Shown one piece after another: positions 8,465 to 16,986 of a DNA stretch of 64,000 nucleotides. Within the stretch, counting starts at the first letter, position 1. Each line of letters opens with the position of its first letter. Source of the DNA: Gemmatimonadota bacterium. GTDB lineage: Bacteria; Gemmatimonadota; Gemmatimonadetes; Palauibacterales; Palauibacteraceae. The stretch is from contig JAJCZV010000030.1 in assembly GCA_029262175.1 (NCBI GenBank), positions 1 through 64,000 on the forward strand, given 5' to 3'. Position numbers and translations under genes: made by a program. A model generated the notes under the pieces. The model was not told the DNA's origin. It made no database searches and saw only the letters and a program-made list of their open reading frames with translations.

Positions 8465-8555
8465 GGTTGGGAGATGTATCGGCTACGGCCCGCTCGAACC
8501 AGATCCCCAAGGCATTGCTTCCTCCAGTCTCTGTGCGCTCGATGACGACGACGAG

Positions 8556-9941
8556 CTACCAACTCGTCGGGATGACCAGCATGGTCGTGATCCCCACGGC
8601 TACGCACGCCAGCCAAATGAGAAACGCGTATCCGAAGATCTCGCCAAACCGGCGGCGCGTGACCGCCAGGATTGGCAGGGCCCAGAACGGGTGAATCAGA
8701 TTGAACGCGGAATCACCGTAGGCATAAGCCAAGAGGGTCGTGATGACCGAGACGTCGAGCTGCTCGCCAGCGGGAACGATGTAGGGCGCCTCGATCATCC
8801 ATTTGGAACCGGCCGATGGGATAAACAGACTCATAATCCCGGAGTAGACGTATACGACCAGCGGATAGAGACGCGTCGTCGCGACTTCGGCAAACCGCTC
8901 GCCGAGCCAGCCGCCCAGATCCGTGTTTTGGATGACGCCGAAGATACCGGCATAGAACGGAAACTGGATGATGATCCCCCACGCCGCGCCGACCCCGTCT
9001 CGACAGGACTTGAGAAACGACATGGGGCGACCGTGGAGCAGCAGGGCCAAGACGAGAAAGACCGTGTTGTAGGCGTTGATCGTCCAACTCGCGCCGAAGC
9101 CGCGCGTTGCGATCGAATGACCGAGCGGATACGCGAACAAGAGCGCGGCAAAGATTGTCCAGCCCCGAAACGCATCGATGCGCTCGGCAGGCGTGGTGGG
9201 TGTCGCCGGGGGCGTAGGCGGCTCCGGAAGGATCTCCTCGATCTCAGCGGCCGTGAGCGTGACGACATCTTTTCTCGGGTGGAGCGACATCGCGGCCACC
9301 AGGCCGGTCACCAGCATGACCAGCGCGTAACCGATGTTGAATGGGTTGAAGAGCGTCTCCGTGACCGGGTATAGGCGGTCCACCACGGGCGCGCCCGTGC
9401 CTGGCTCGAGAAGCGGATTGCCCGGGGTGGCGAGGATGAGCGGTGCGGAGCTGGACAGTCCGCTTTGCCACACCGTCCCGATCCCCATGTAAGCGGCCGC
9501 GATGACGAGCCGAACGTCCGCTTTCGGGTTGCGCTTTAGGATAAACGGAACGAAAAGCGCCGACACCACGAGACCGAACGCCCAGTTCAGGTATCCGGCG
9601 ACCATCGAGAAGCCCGCGGCGAGCGCGACCGCCTGGACCGGTTTTGTGGGATTCGGGACGGCGGCGAGTCGGTCCAACATGCGATAGACCGGAGGCGAAG
9701 CGGCGCAGGCATGGGCAGCCACCATCGCGATCGTAAACTGCATGGCCAGCGTGAGCAGCGTCCACACGCCATCGCCCCACGCGAGCGTGGCTTCCTGGAT
9801 CGTCGCACCGCCGGCCCAGATCGCAAGGACGAGCGACACCGATGTAAGCGAGAGCAGGATCACCCAGGCGTCGGGGACCCAGCGCTCCGTTACTCGGGAG
9901 AGAGACGCTCCCGCATCACGGAGTCGATCGAGCAAATCCAC
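8556..9941 (-). CDS. atoE: Short-chain fatty acid transporter, AtoE family
   Basis: 461 residues with about ten membrane segments. Family features include RWVPDAWVILLSLTSVSLVL near the start, GYLNWAFGLVVSALFVPFI, the IGTVWQSGLSSSAPLILATP segment and the C-terminal PFWALPILAVTRRRFGEIFG, all typical of AtoE/scFAT permeases that take up short-chain fatty acids such as acetoacetate or butyrate. The GTG start lies 26 bases inside the preceding serine hydrolase gene, so translational coupling is likely. No ato CoA-transferase is adjacent, but an acetoacetyl-CoA synthetase lies at the far end of the window. Confidence 0.88.
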   Translation of the reverse strand: MDLLDRLRDAGASLSRVTERWVPDAWVILLSLTSVSLVLAIWAGGATIQEATLAWGDGVWTLLTLAMQFTIAMVAAHACAASPPVYRMLDRLAAVPNPTKPVQAVALAAGFSMVAGYLNWAFGLVVSALFVPFILKRNPKADVRLVIAAAYMGIGTVWQSGLSSSAPLILATPGNPLLEPGTGAPVVDRLYPVTETLFNPFNIGYALVMLVTGLVAAMSLHPRKDVVTLTAAEIEEILPEPPTPPATPTTPAERIDAFRGWTIFAALLFAYPLGHSIATRGFGASWTINAYNTVFLVLALLLHGRPMSFLKSCRDGVGAAWGIIIQFPFYAGIFGVIQNTDLGGWLGERFAEVATTRLYPLVVYVYSGIMSLFIPSAGSKWMIEAPYIVPAGEQLDVSVITTLLAYAYGDSAFNLIHPFWALPILAVTRRRFGEIFGYAFLIWLACVAVGITTMLVIPTSW

Positions 9942-11445
9942 TCCCGTTCAGGTCGAGGCTCGCGACCGTGCCCGTCGAATCGAGCTCGAAGGTCACGAAC
10001 GACTCGCCGCGCCACTTGGCGTCGTAGCGGACGAGGTAGGTGTTGTGGTGCCAGTGCTCGAGCGGACCGGATAGACCGGGGCCATACTCGAACCAAAGGG
10101 CATCGCCTTCCTGAGTGATTTTGATCTCGCCATAGAGGGGGTCGGTGTACGATCCGGCGAAGTCCGTTGCGGCGTGGGTCGCGGAAGTGTTGGCTTCCCG
10201 GCGCGACAGCCTGGCCTCGCGAGCTGCGACGCCTCGAGCGGCCAGGTCATCGTACAGCTGCCTGAGATCCGTGCTCCAATCGCGCGGCTCCCGCGCGTGG
10301 GGATCGAAGAGATCGAAGACCCGGTACATCAGCGCGTGCCGGACCTCTACGTGATCTCGATTGGAAAGCACGTACACCCCGAGACCTTCATCACGGATCA
10401 TCCCTGCGATCGCCACCATCCCGTCGATCGACCCTGTGTGAAAGTCCACCTTCTTGCCGCGGTAGTCGTGTTGAAACCACGCCAGACCGTAGCCGGCCCA
10501 ACTCGGCTTGGTCAGCGCGGTCGTCGGGTACAACTCGGCAGGACGCAGCGCCACATGTTGGGTAAACATCTCGCGAACGGTCGCTGGCTCGAGTAGCCTC
10601 GTGCCGTCGGGTGCGGCTCCATCGCCCAACAGCATGATCAACCACTTGGACATGTCGTGAACGCTGGACCAAACCGAACCGGCCGGCGCCACCGGATCCA
10701 CGGTCGCGTTCTCGATCACCATGAGCTCGTCGCCCACCCTGAAATGCGGGGATGCCACGTTCTCCTGACCCATCGTGCCCGCGAGCAACGGAATCGTTTC
10801 GTTCATGCCGAGCGGTTCAAGAATGCGACGCTGAACAAACTCGTCCCAGGGCGTGCCGCTGACGGCTTCGACCAGCGCGCCCGCGGCGAGGTACATGATG
10901 TTTTGATAGATGAACCCGGACCGTAGCGAGTACGCCGGCTCGACGAGTCTCACCTTGTCGAGGATCTCCTCGGAGGTCGTGTCTTGCTCGTACCAGAGGA
11001 AATCGGCGTTGCCCAGACCCGCTCGGTGTGTGAGCAGGTCCCGCACGGTGAGTTCGCGCGTCACGAACGGGTCGTACAACCGGAAGTTCGGCATGTGGTC
11101 GATGACCCGATCATCCCAGTTCAGCAAACCTTCATCGACCAACATTCCGATCGCGGCGGCGGTCATCGCTTTCGTGGTCGACCCGATGGCAAACCGCGTA
11201 TGCTCGTCGACCCGGTCGGGCTTACCCAGTTCGAGGACGCCGTAGCCGCGCGCGAACCACACGTCTCCATCCTTGACGACCGCAACCGCGAGACCGGGAG
11301 CGCCCCAGTCCTCCACGGCGCGCGCCACATAGGCGTCAAACGCTTCGGCGTCGAACGCGTCTCGAGCGGACTGGGCTTGTACCGCCCCAGCTCCGCAGGC
11401 CAGCATGAGAGCAAGCGCCGCGAACATCCGTCTTTTCATCAACAC
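9916..11445 (-). CDS. Secreted serine hydrolase, class C beta-lactamase/esterase family
   Basis: 509 residues. A signal peptide (MKRRMFAALALMLACGAG) ends near VQAQ at about 25; the codon at residue 3 is an alternative start. The catalytic core has STTK (S89 to K92) and YQN (Y180 to N182), the SxxK and YxN elements of PBP-like serine hydrolases. FHTGSIDGMVAI stands where the third box (KTG/HTG) is expected. A C-terminal beta domain of the DUF3471 type (FAGSYTDPLYGEIKI) follows. Such proteins are usually esterases or D-aminopeptidases rather than beta-lactamases. The gene overlaps the AtoE-type transporter, so it may generate that transporter's substrate. Confidence 0.87.
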   Translation of the reverse strand: MLMKRRMFAALALMLACGAGAVQAQSARDAFDAEAFDAYVARAVEDWGAPGLAVAVVKDGDVWFARGYGVLELGKPDRVDEHTRFAIGSTTKAMTAAAIGMLVDEGLLNWDDRVIDHMPNFRLYDPFVTRELTVRDLLTHRAGLGNADFLWYEQDTTSEEILDKVRLVEPAYSLRSGFIYQNIMYLAAGALVEAVSGTPWDEFVQRRILEPLGMNETIPLLAGTMGQENVASPHFRVGDELMVIENATVDPVAPAGSVWSSVHDMSKWLIMLLGDGAAPDGTRLLEPATVREMFTQHVALRPAELYPTTALTKPSWAGYGLAWFQHDYRGKKVDFHTGSIDGMVAIAGMIRDEGLGVYVLSNRDHVEVRHALMYRVFDLFDPHAREPRDWSTDLRQLYDDLAARGVAAREARLSRREANTSATHAATDFAGSYTDPLYGEIKITQEGDALWFEYGPGLSGPLEHWHHNTYLVRYDAKWRGESFVTFELDSTGTVASLDLNGSGFARSTP

Positions 11446-11472
11446 CTCGCTTGTCTGGGAGACAGCTCGAGC

Positions 11473-14400
11473 CTAAGGCGTCGGGTCGTAGCCTTCGCGT
11501 CGGATGAGTTCGAGTTCCGTGGTCAGGGTTTGGCTGCCGAGCCGAAGGACGACCGTGTACCTTCCGGGCTCCGCGATCTCCTGCGGCCCGCCACCACCGC
11601 CACCGCCGCCACCACCGAGGCGGATGCCTCGATCTCGCAGCGCTCGATTAAACGTCCGATTGATCTCCCCGGCCCCACGGGCGCGGGAAGGTCTTCTCGA
11701 GGTCGTGCGCGCCGGGCGATTCGGGAACGACTCGCCCGGACGCTCCTGAAACTCGGTCGTCTGGAGGGGTCGAGCTCCACCGAGCGCGGTTGGGGCGGAG
11801 CGTCCGGCTCGATTCTTCGCGTTTTCCGCCGCGCGCGTCACAGCGGCCGAATCCGCACCGGTGGCAAGAAGCGAGTCCGCCACCACATCGATGACGACGA
11901 TCGCGTTCGCACTATCCCGGGCCTCCGACGGAGACAATGGCTCGAGGCTGGTTCGCAACGAGTAGTTCCAATATATGCGCGCCAACCCCGGGGTTACCGG
12001 CCCGGTGACGATTTGAGTCGTGTCACCCGCAGCATCCAGAATGATGAACTCTGCCTGCGCACGGACGCGCGGACCGCTCGCTCCCGACTCGGAAGCTGCT
12101 TCTCTGGCTTCTCGTGCCTCGGCGAGCAGCGCGGTGGAGACTTCCTTCGGGATGTAGTACGTCAGCTCCGCGCCGAATCGTTTGACCTGGCCCCGGAACG
12201 TGCTATGGCCCGTCGACTCCCCACCGATCGCCTCGCTGCCGTACTGGAGTCCAGGGCTCGGATCGAACAGCACGGCCTCGTCGCCGAGCCCACGACCGGC
12301 GATCTGGCTCAGCGCCGCAATGTCGGCGACCCAAATCGACCGTCCGTGCGTTCCCGCGATCAGCTCCCGATCTCGCGGATGAATCTTGAGGTCATGGACC
12401 GGGACCGTGGGCAGGCCCTCCATGAAGCGGCGCCAGTTCGCGCCGCCATCGAGCGATACGTACACACCGACGTCCGTCCCCACGAACAACAGGCTCTCGT
12501 TGAGAGGGTCCTCGCGAACCACGTGCACATAATCCGGCGCTCCCGTCGGAAGCCCCGTCGTGATGGCCGCGAACGTCTCTCCGCCGTTTTCGGTGACGTA
12601 GACGTAGGGAGTGAAATCGTCGGCCCGGTGACCGTCGAAGGAGACATAGAACCGGTCGTCGTCATGGTGCGATGGCTCGATCCGACTCACCCACGTGCCC
12701 TCGGGCACGCCGGGGAATCGTCCCGTCAGTTCGGTCCAGTTCGCCCCGTCATCGCGCGTGTGCCAGATGCGGCCGTCGTCGGTTCCGGCGAACAGCCACC
12801 CCGCCCTGCGCGGTGACTCCGCCAACGCCACGATCGTCGCATGCGTCTCGGCGCCCGTCGCGTCCCGAGTGATGCCGCCCGTCGTCTCGGTGCTGATCCG
12901 AATCTTGACCGTGTCGGCATAGGTGAGGTCGGGCGAGATCGCCCGCAGCCCATCGCCGCGTTCGGTAGATTTCAAGACTCGGTTGGCGCCCGCGTAGAGG
13001 ACGTTCCGGTCGTGAACGGAGACCACCATCGGCGTGCTCCAGTTCCAGCGAAGCTGTGCGGCCACTGAATCGGCGGTGATCTGCTGCTTGAGGTCCGCCA
13101 AGCGCGCGGTCTGCGCGGACGTGGGGGCGGCGCCGGCTGCGTCCTCCATGGTCACCAGTTCATCGCGTAGCGTCTTCGTCGCTTCGCGCCAATCCGGCTT
13201 GCTCAGACTCTGTCGCGTGCCCGACGCGGTGTTGATCCGCGCCATGTTCCCGCCTTGGGACTCCGCCCACATGAGGGTCGGGTCTGTCATGTCCTGTGGT
13301 GCGTAGAACCCGTCTCCGCCGTTCACGGTCGCCCACATATAGTTCGAGATCGTGCCCTGGCGACGATTGCTCGGACCGCACCACGTCCCGTTGTCCTGGA
13401 GACCTCCGCACACGCGGTACGGAAGATCCATGTTGTAGGACACCGCATAGAACTGCCCGAGCGCCATCGTATTCGGAAAGTCCCAGTTGCCGCCGCGATC
13501 CCACGTGATGCCGATCCCGCCGTCGTTGCCGGTGACGATGTGGTCTGGATTCATCGGGTCCCACCACAACGCGTGGTGGTCGACGTGAATCCCCTGCGTC
13601 GTTTGTCCGACGGTCTTGCCGCCGTCCTTCGAAGCGCGCACCGGCGTCGACGACCAGATCACGAAGTCGGGATCGGTCGGGTCCACTCGCACCTGCGAGT
13701 AATAGAACGGTCGGGAGTTCTGGCTGTTCATGTGAGCCCACGTCAGGCCGCCATCCTCGGAGCGATAGAGACCGGAGCCTCGCAACCCATCCGTGGGGTC
13801 GGCCGTCTCTACCTCTTCTTCAGCACCGGCTTCCTCGGTCTGTTCCTCCGTGGCCTGCTCCTCGGCGGCCGGGTCGTCCGGGACTTCCTCGGACTCTTCC
13901 ACGGCCGTCGAATCCGCACCCTCCGCCTCCACGAGCGCGTACATCACGTCGGGATTGGAGGCCGCGATCGCGATCCCGATGCGCCCCTTTTCCGTCGATG
14001 GGAACCCGCCGCCTTCGACCTCCGTCCAGCTGTCTCCGCCGTCGGTCGACTTCCACAGCGCGCTGCCCGGACCGCCGCTGCGCAGAAAGTAGGGTCCACG
14101 AACCCGTTCCCAGCTGGAGGCGAACAGGATCTGCGGATCCTTCGGGTGCATCGCGATGTCGACGAAGCCCGCTTCGTCAGAGATGAAATGGATGCGCTCC
14201 CACGTTTCGCCGCCATCGGACGTGCGATAGAGACCGCGCTCGTTGTTGGGGCCCCAAATGTGACCGAGGGCCGCGACGTAGACCGTGTTGGGATCCGTCG
14301 GGTGGATGACGATGCGGCCGATGGCCTGGCTGTCTTCCAGCCCCATCAGCGTCCACGTCAGTCCACCGTCGGCGGATTTGTAGACACCCGCCCCAGGTGA

Positions 14401-14793
14401 GATCGAGTTGCGCGAGTCCTCTTCGCCCGTGCCCGCCCAGACGATGCTGGTGTCGCTCTGTGAGATCGCGAGATCGCCCATGGCCGACACGCGTTCGTCG
14501 GTGAATAGAGGACGAAAGGTGGTCCCGCTGTTCGTCGTCTTCCAAACTCCGCCGGTGGCAGCCGCGAAGTAGAAAACGGGTGTTCCCGGGATGCCCTCTA
14601 CGTCGGTGACTCGACCGGACATGTTCGCCGGACCGATCGATCTCCAGGGGAACTGCTCCATGAACGACGAGTCGGGCCAAATCTCCTGGGCCCGGATCGG
14701 CGCGGCGCCGGTGGCCATTGCGGCCGCGGCAAGGGCCAGGGCGAGCAGGCAGATGGCGGCGCGGGAAGCGTCAGATTGAACTCCAACAGTCAT
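11473..14793 (-). CDS. Very large secreted BNR/VPS10-type beta-propeller protein
   Basis: 1106 residues with a signal peptide (cut near IRAQE). Two propellers are built from sortilin/BNR repeats: repeated Asp-box-like units such as KTTNSGTTF, KSADGGLTW, RTSDGGETW, KSTDGGDSW, RSEDGGLTW and VTENGGETF. A low-complexity acidic insert (about 325-370, mostly E, D and A) separates parts of the first propeller. The last 250 residues include an E/A/R-rich segment, an N/R-rich linker and ten glycines in a row near the C-terminus, followed by a small beta domain. The family is very common in Gemmatimonadota and Bacteroidota and is often called glycosyl hydrolase, but catalysis is not established. It probably acts at the cell surface. 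Confidence 0.88.
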   Translation of the reverse strand: MTVGVQSDASRAAICLLALALAAAAMATGAAPIRAQEIWPDSSFMEQFPWRSIGPANMSGRVTDVEGIPGTPVFYFAAATGGVWKTTNSGTTFRPLFTDERVSAMGDLAISQSDTSIVWAGTGEEDSRNSISPGAGVYKSADGGLTWTLMGLEDSQAIGRIVIHPTDPNTVYVAALGHIWGPNNERGLYRTSDGGETWERIHFISDEAGFVDIAMHPKDPQILFASSWERVRGPYFLRSGGPGSALWKSTDGGDSWTEVEGGGFPSTEKGRIGIAIAASNPDVMYALVEAEGADSTAVEESEEVPDDPAAEEQATEEQTEEAGAEEEVETADPTDGLRGSGLYRSEDGGLTWAHMNSQNSRPFYYSQVRVDPTDPDFVIWSSTPVRASKDGGKTVGQTTQGIHVDHHALWWDPMNPDHIVTGNDGGIGITWDRGGNWDFPNTMALGQFYAVSYNMDLPYRVCGGLQDNGTWCGPSNRRQGTISNYMWATVNGGDGFYAPQDMTDPTLMWAESQGGNMARINTASGTRQSLSKPDWREATKTLRDELVTMEDAAGAAPTSAQTARLADLKQQITADSVAAQLRWNWSTPMVVSVHDRNVLYAGANRVLKSTERGDGLRAISPDLTYADTVKIRISTETTGGITRDATGAETHATIVALAESPRRAGWLFAGTDDGRIWHTRDDGANWTELTGRFPGVPEGTWVSRIEPSHHDDDRFYVSFDGHRADDFTPYVYVTENGGETFAAITTGLPTGAPDYVHVVREDPLNESLLFVGTDVGVYVSLDGGANWRRFMEGLPTVPVHDLKIHPRDRELIAGTHGRSIWVADIAALSQIAGRGLGDEAVLFDPSPGLQYGSEAIGGESTGHSTFRGQVKRFGAELTYYIPKEVSTALLAEAREAREAASESGASGPRVRAQAEFIILDAAGDTTQIVTGPVTPGLARIYWNYSLRTSLEPLSPSEARDSANAIVVIDVVADSLLATGADSAAVTRAAENAKNRAGRSAPTALGGARPLQTTEFQERPGESFPNRPARTTSRRPSRARGAGEINRTFNRALRDRGIRLGGGGGGGGGGPQEIAEPGRYTVVLRLGSQTLTTELELIRREGYDPTP
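11588..11617 (-). repeat. GGN codon run encoding ten glycines
   Basis: A near-uninterrupted run of GGT/GGC codons (read on the minus strand) encodes a ten-glycine linker between the low-complexity region and the last beta domain of the BNR protein. Such tracts can slip during replication, so length variation between strains is plausible. Confidence 0.7.
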
Positions 14794-14915
14794 CTAGGTG
14801 GCTCCAAGTTTGATTGAGCATGCGCTCGGGTCGATCGGTCTGAGAACCCGCGACCCGACCCGTACGTTGACTCGACGGTCCTGGTTGCTGATCCCATTCC
14901 GCGTCTTGCGTACGG

Positions 14916-16082
14916 CTAGACCGGATCTGCTACAGGATCTTCGCCGCTACTGGGTGCCTCGGGGTCGGGTCGTATCGGCGGCTCCGGCAGCCAAGCGTCG
15001 GGTAGCAGGTCCTTGAAGGCCTCGCCGTACAGCTCCCAAACCGTGATGAACAACGCGGCGATGATGGGCCCGATCAGGACGCCAGCGGCCCCAAACGCGA
15101 ACAGCCCTCCGAGAGTCCCCAGCAAGATCATGAGGTCCGGCATCTTCGTGTCTCGTCCTACCAGCCAGGGACGCATCAAGTTGTCGATCAACCCCACCAC
15201 CACAACGCACCAAACGACCAGCGCGATCGCAACTCCCATGCGATCGATCACGGCCAGATAGATCGCTGCCGGGACCCAAACCAGCGCGGATCCGATGCCC
15301 GGCACAATGGAAAGCACGGCCATGACCGTGCCCCAGAACGCAGCCGATGGAATCCCCGCGACCGCGAAGGCGAGGCCCGCCAGGGCGCCCTGCATGATTC
15401 CGATGAGAAACGTGCCTTTCACCATCGCGCGCGTCACGGAAACGAACTTCTCGAGCATGCGTTGCTCGTTGTCGTTCGACAGGGGCAGATAGTAGAGCAT
15501 CTTTCGTAGGACGCGTCCGCCATCGAGCAGGAAGAAAAACATCGCGTAGAGCATGATGAACAAGAGAAAGATGACGGTGACGGTACCCCGAGTAACGTTG
15601 GTCAGACCCTGCACGACCCAAGTGCCGATCGAACCGGCGAGCTCTCCGGCTTTTTGTACAACCTGCTCTTGATACGGCCGGATATTCTCGGCGAAGGGCA
15701 GCTGATCGATCAAGCGGTCAAACCCGCCCTGCTGGCCGAGTTGCGCCTGCACGTTCGCGATCCATGGGGCCGCAGACTCCGTGACCTGTACGGCCTGGTC
15801 CACGACGATGATGAGGAACGTCGCGGCCGGGCCCAACAACACGACGATAAAGAGGACGAGTGTGGCAAACGCGGCCAGCCCCTGCTTCCCCCGGAACCCG
15901 CCCAGGATCCTTCGATAGACGGGGTGCAGGAGGCCGCTAAACAGCGCTCCGAGTAACAGGGTGGTAAAGAAGGGCCGGATCATCTGGAGAAAAAGAAGAC
16001 TGATCCCCAGGACGAGTACGAGAAGGAACACGGCTCGAAAACGATCCGGATCGAGCGGGGGACCCTGCTTCGCCTCACCCAT
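14916..16082 (-). CDS. AI-2E-family (PerM/YdiK-like) membrane protein
   Basis: 388 residues with about eight membrane segments. Typical elements are the opening FLLVLVLGISLLFLQMIRPF, GALFSGLLHPVYRRILG, the extracytoplasmic stretch between helices 3 and 4, GGRVLRKMLYYLPLSNDN, and the C-terminal GRDTKMPDLMILLGTLGGL and GVLIGPIIAALFITVWELY. Family members are called autoinducer-2 exporters, but many act as Na+/H+ antiporters or have unknown substrates. The ATG lies 8 bases inside the torD stop, so it is the last gene of the molybdoenzyme operon. Confidence 0.88.
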   Translation of the reverse strand: MGEAKQGPPLDPDRFRAVFLLVLVLGISLLFLQMIRPFFTTLLLGALFSGLLHPVYRRILGGFRGKQGLAAFATLVLFIVVLLGPAATFLIIVVDQAVQVTESAAPWIANVQAQLGQQGGFDRLIDQLPFAENIRPYQEQVVQKAGELAGSIGTWVVQGLTNVTRGTVTVIFLLFIMLYAMFFFLLDGGRVLRKMLYYLPLSNDNEQRMLEKFVSVTRAMVKGTFLIGIMQGALAGLAFAVAGIPSAAFWGTVMAVLSIVPGIGSALVWVPAAIYLAVIDRMGVAIALVVWCVVVVGLIDNLMRPWLVGRDTKMPDLMILLGTLGGLFAFGAAGVLIGPIIAALFITVWELYGEAFKDLLPDAWLPEPPIRPDPEAPSSGEDPVADPV

Positions 16083-16986
16083 GTTCTTGACTCCCGGTGG
16101 AATCGGCGCCCGCCGCGGCGAACTGCCGATCGTCTCGGACCTCGGCGCTCAATGTCTCGAGCAGCAGCGTCGTGGCGTGCGCGCGTTGCGACCAAAAGTC
16201 CGCGACTTCCGGCGCGATGGCTCCCCACTGGTCGTGGAGCTTCGCCCACCCGCGCGCCTCTTCGGCGAGCCAGTCCAGCGTTTCGGGCGCCCCTTGCGAC
16301 ATCATCGACTTGAGTATGAAGGCGCGCTCGCCGACGCGGAGACCCAGTCCCAAGTCCCGCGCCGCGCGCGCCAGGTCCCCTCGCGTCAGGACGAGGCCGC
16401 TGCGCACCGGACTCAGAAGCGCCGCGAGAAAACTCTGCCCGTCATCTTTGCGCGGATCCGGCATTGCGGTCGCTTCGCGCAGCGCCAGTGGAGTGCGGTC
16501 CGGGGGTCCCAAGATCGCAGACTCCTTCGCGAGGGCGTCTTCGAGCGTGTCCGCCCAGCCGCAATAGAACGGAGGCGCGATCTGCCGTAGTTTGATCAAG
16601 AACGGCAAGCACCACGAGAGGAGATGCTCCCACAGACACGCGTGACGCACTTTGCGCCACGCAAGCCGGTCTTCGCCGGGCTCGGAGTTGATCTCCGCAT
16701 CGATCAACGTCGAGTAGGCGGCGAGCAGAGTGGCCAAGTGGTCGGGTTCCGCGGGCGGATCGCCGCCGAGCGCTCTCCAAAAACCGGCTACCCGGTCTCT
16801 GGCCTCCCCCCCCATCTGTCCCGTTTCGCCCAAGAATACCGACGCATACGGATAGACTTCGAACAAGAACAGATTGCTGTGGGTGGCGTCATCGGGAACG
16901 TTCCCGAGTTCGAGCAGATGCCCCAGTAGCCGACTCTCCGCGCTCGGAGCTTCGAGCAGCGCGCCCAGGGCGCGAAACAATTCCAT
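16075..16986 (-). CDS. TorD-family molybdoenzyme chaperone
   Basis: 303 residues. The ATG shares a base with the stop of the catalytic-subunit gene (TGATG), which decides the start; the longer frame upstream is a shadow. The helical TorD/DmsD fold shows ELFRALGALLEAPSAESRLL, then the hallmark segment LFLFEVYPYASVFLGETGQMGG, and later HACLWEHLLSWCLPFLIKL. TorD-type chaperones bind the apo catalytic subunit and assist cofactor insertion. It is longer than usual (about 200), with an extra C-terminal helical part (about 215-303) that has no clear relative. Its operon partner is the adjacent molybdopterin oxidoreductase. Confidence 0.82.
   Translation of the reverse strand: MELFRALGALLEAPSAESRLLGHLLELGNVPDDATHSNLFLFEVYPYASVFLGETGQMGGEARDRVAGFWRALGGDPPAEPDHLATLLAAYSTLIDAEINSEPGEDRLAWRKVRHACLWEHLLSWCLPFLIKLRQIAPPFYCGWADTLEDALAKESAILGPPDRTPLALREATAMPDPRKDDGQSFLAALLSPVRSGLVLTRGDLARAARDLGLGLRVGERAFILKSMMSQGAPETLDWLAEEARGWAKLHDQWGAIAPEVADFWSQRAHATTLLLETLSAEVRDDRQFAAAGADSTGSQEHG

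Noticed and set aside
8406..9374. Long open frame on the plus strand opposite the AtoE-type gene
   Set aside because: Its sequence is charged, repetitive and lacks any fold; it is the antisense shadow of a clear transporter gene in GC-rich DNA.
9916..11445. Beta-lactamase resistance gene
   Set aside because: SxxK and YxN are shared by many esterases and peptidases; the DUF3471-like tail and context do not indicate resistance.
10984..12816. 610-codon plus-strand frame opposite the BNR and serine hydrolase genes
   Set aside because: Arg/Pro-rich shadow frame spanning two genuine genes on the other strand.
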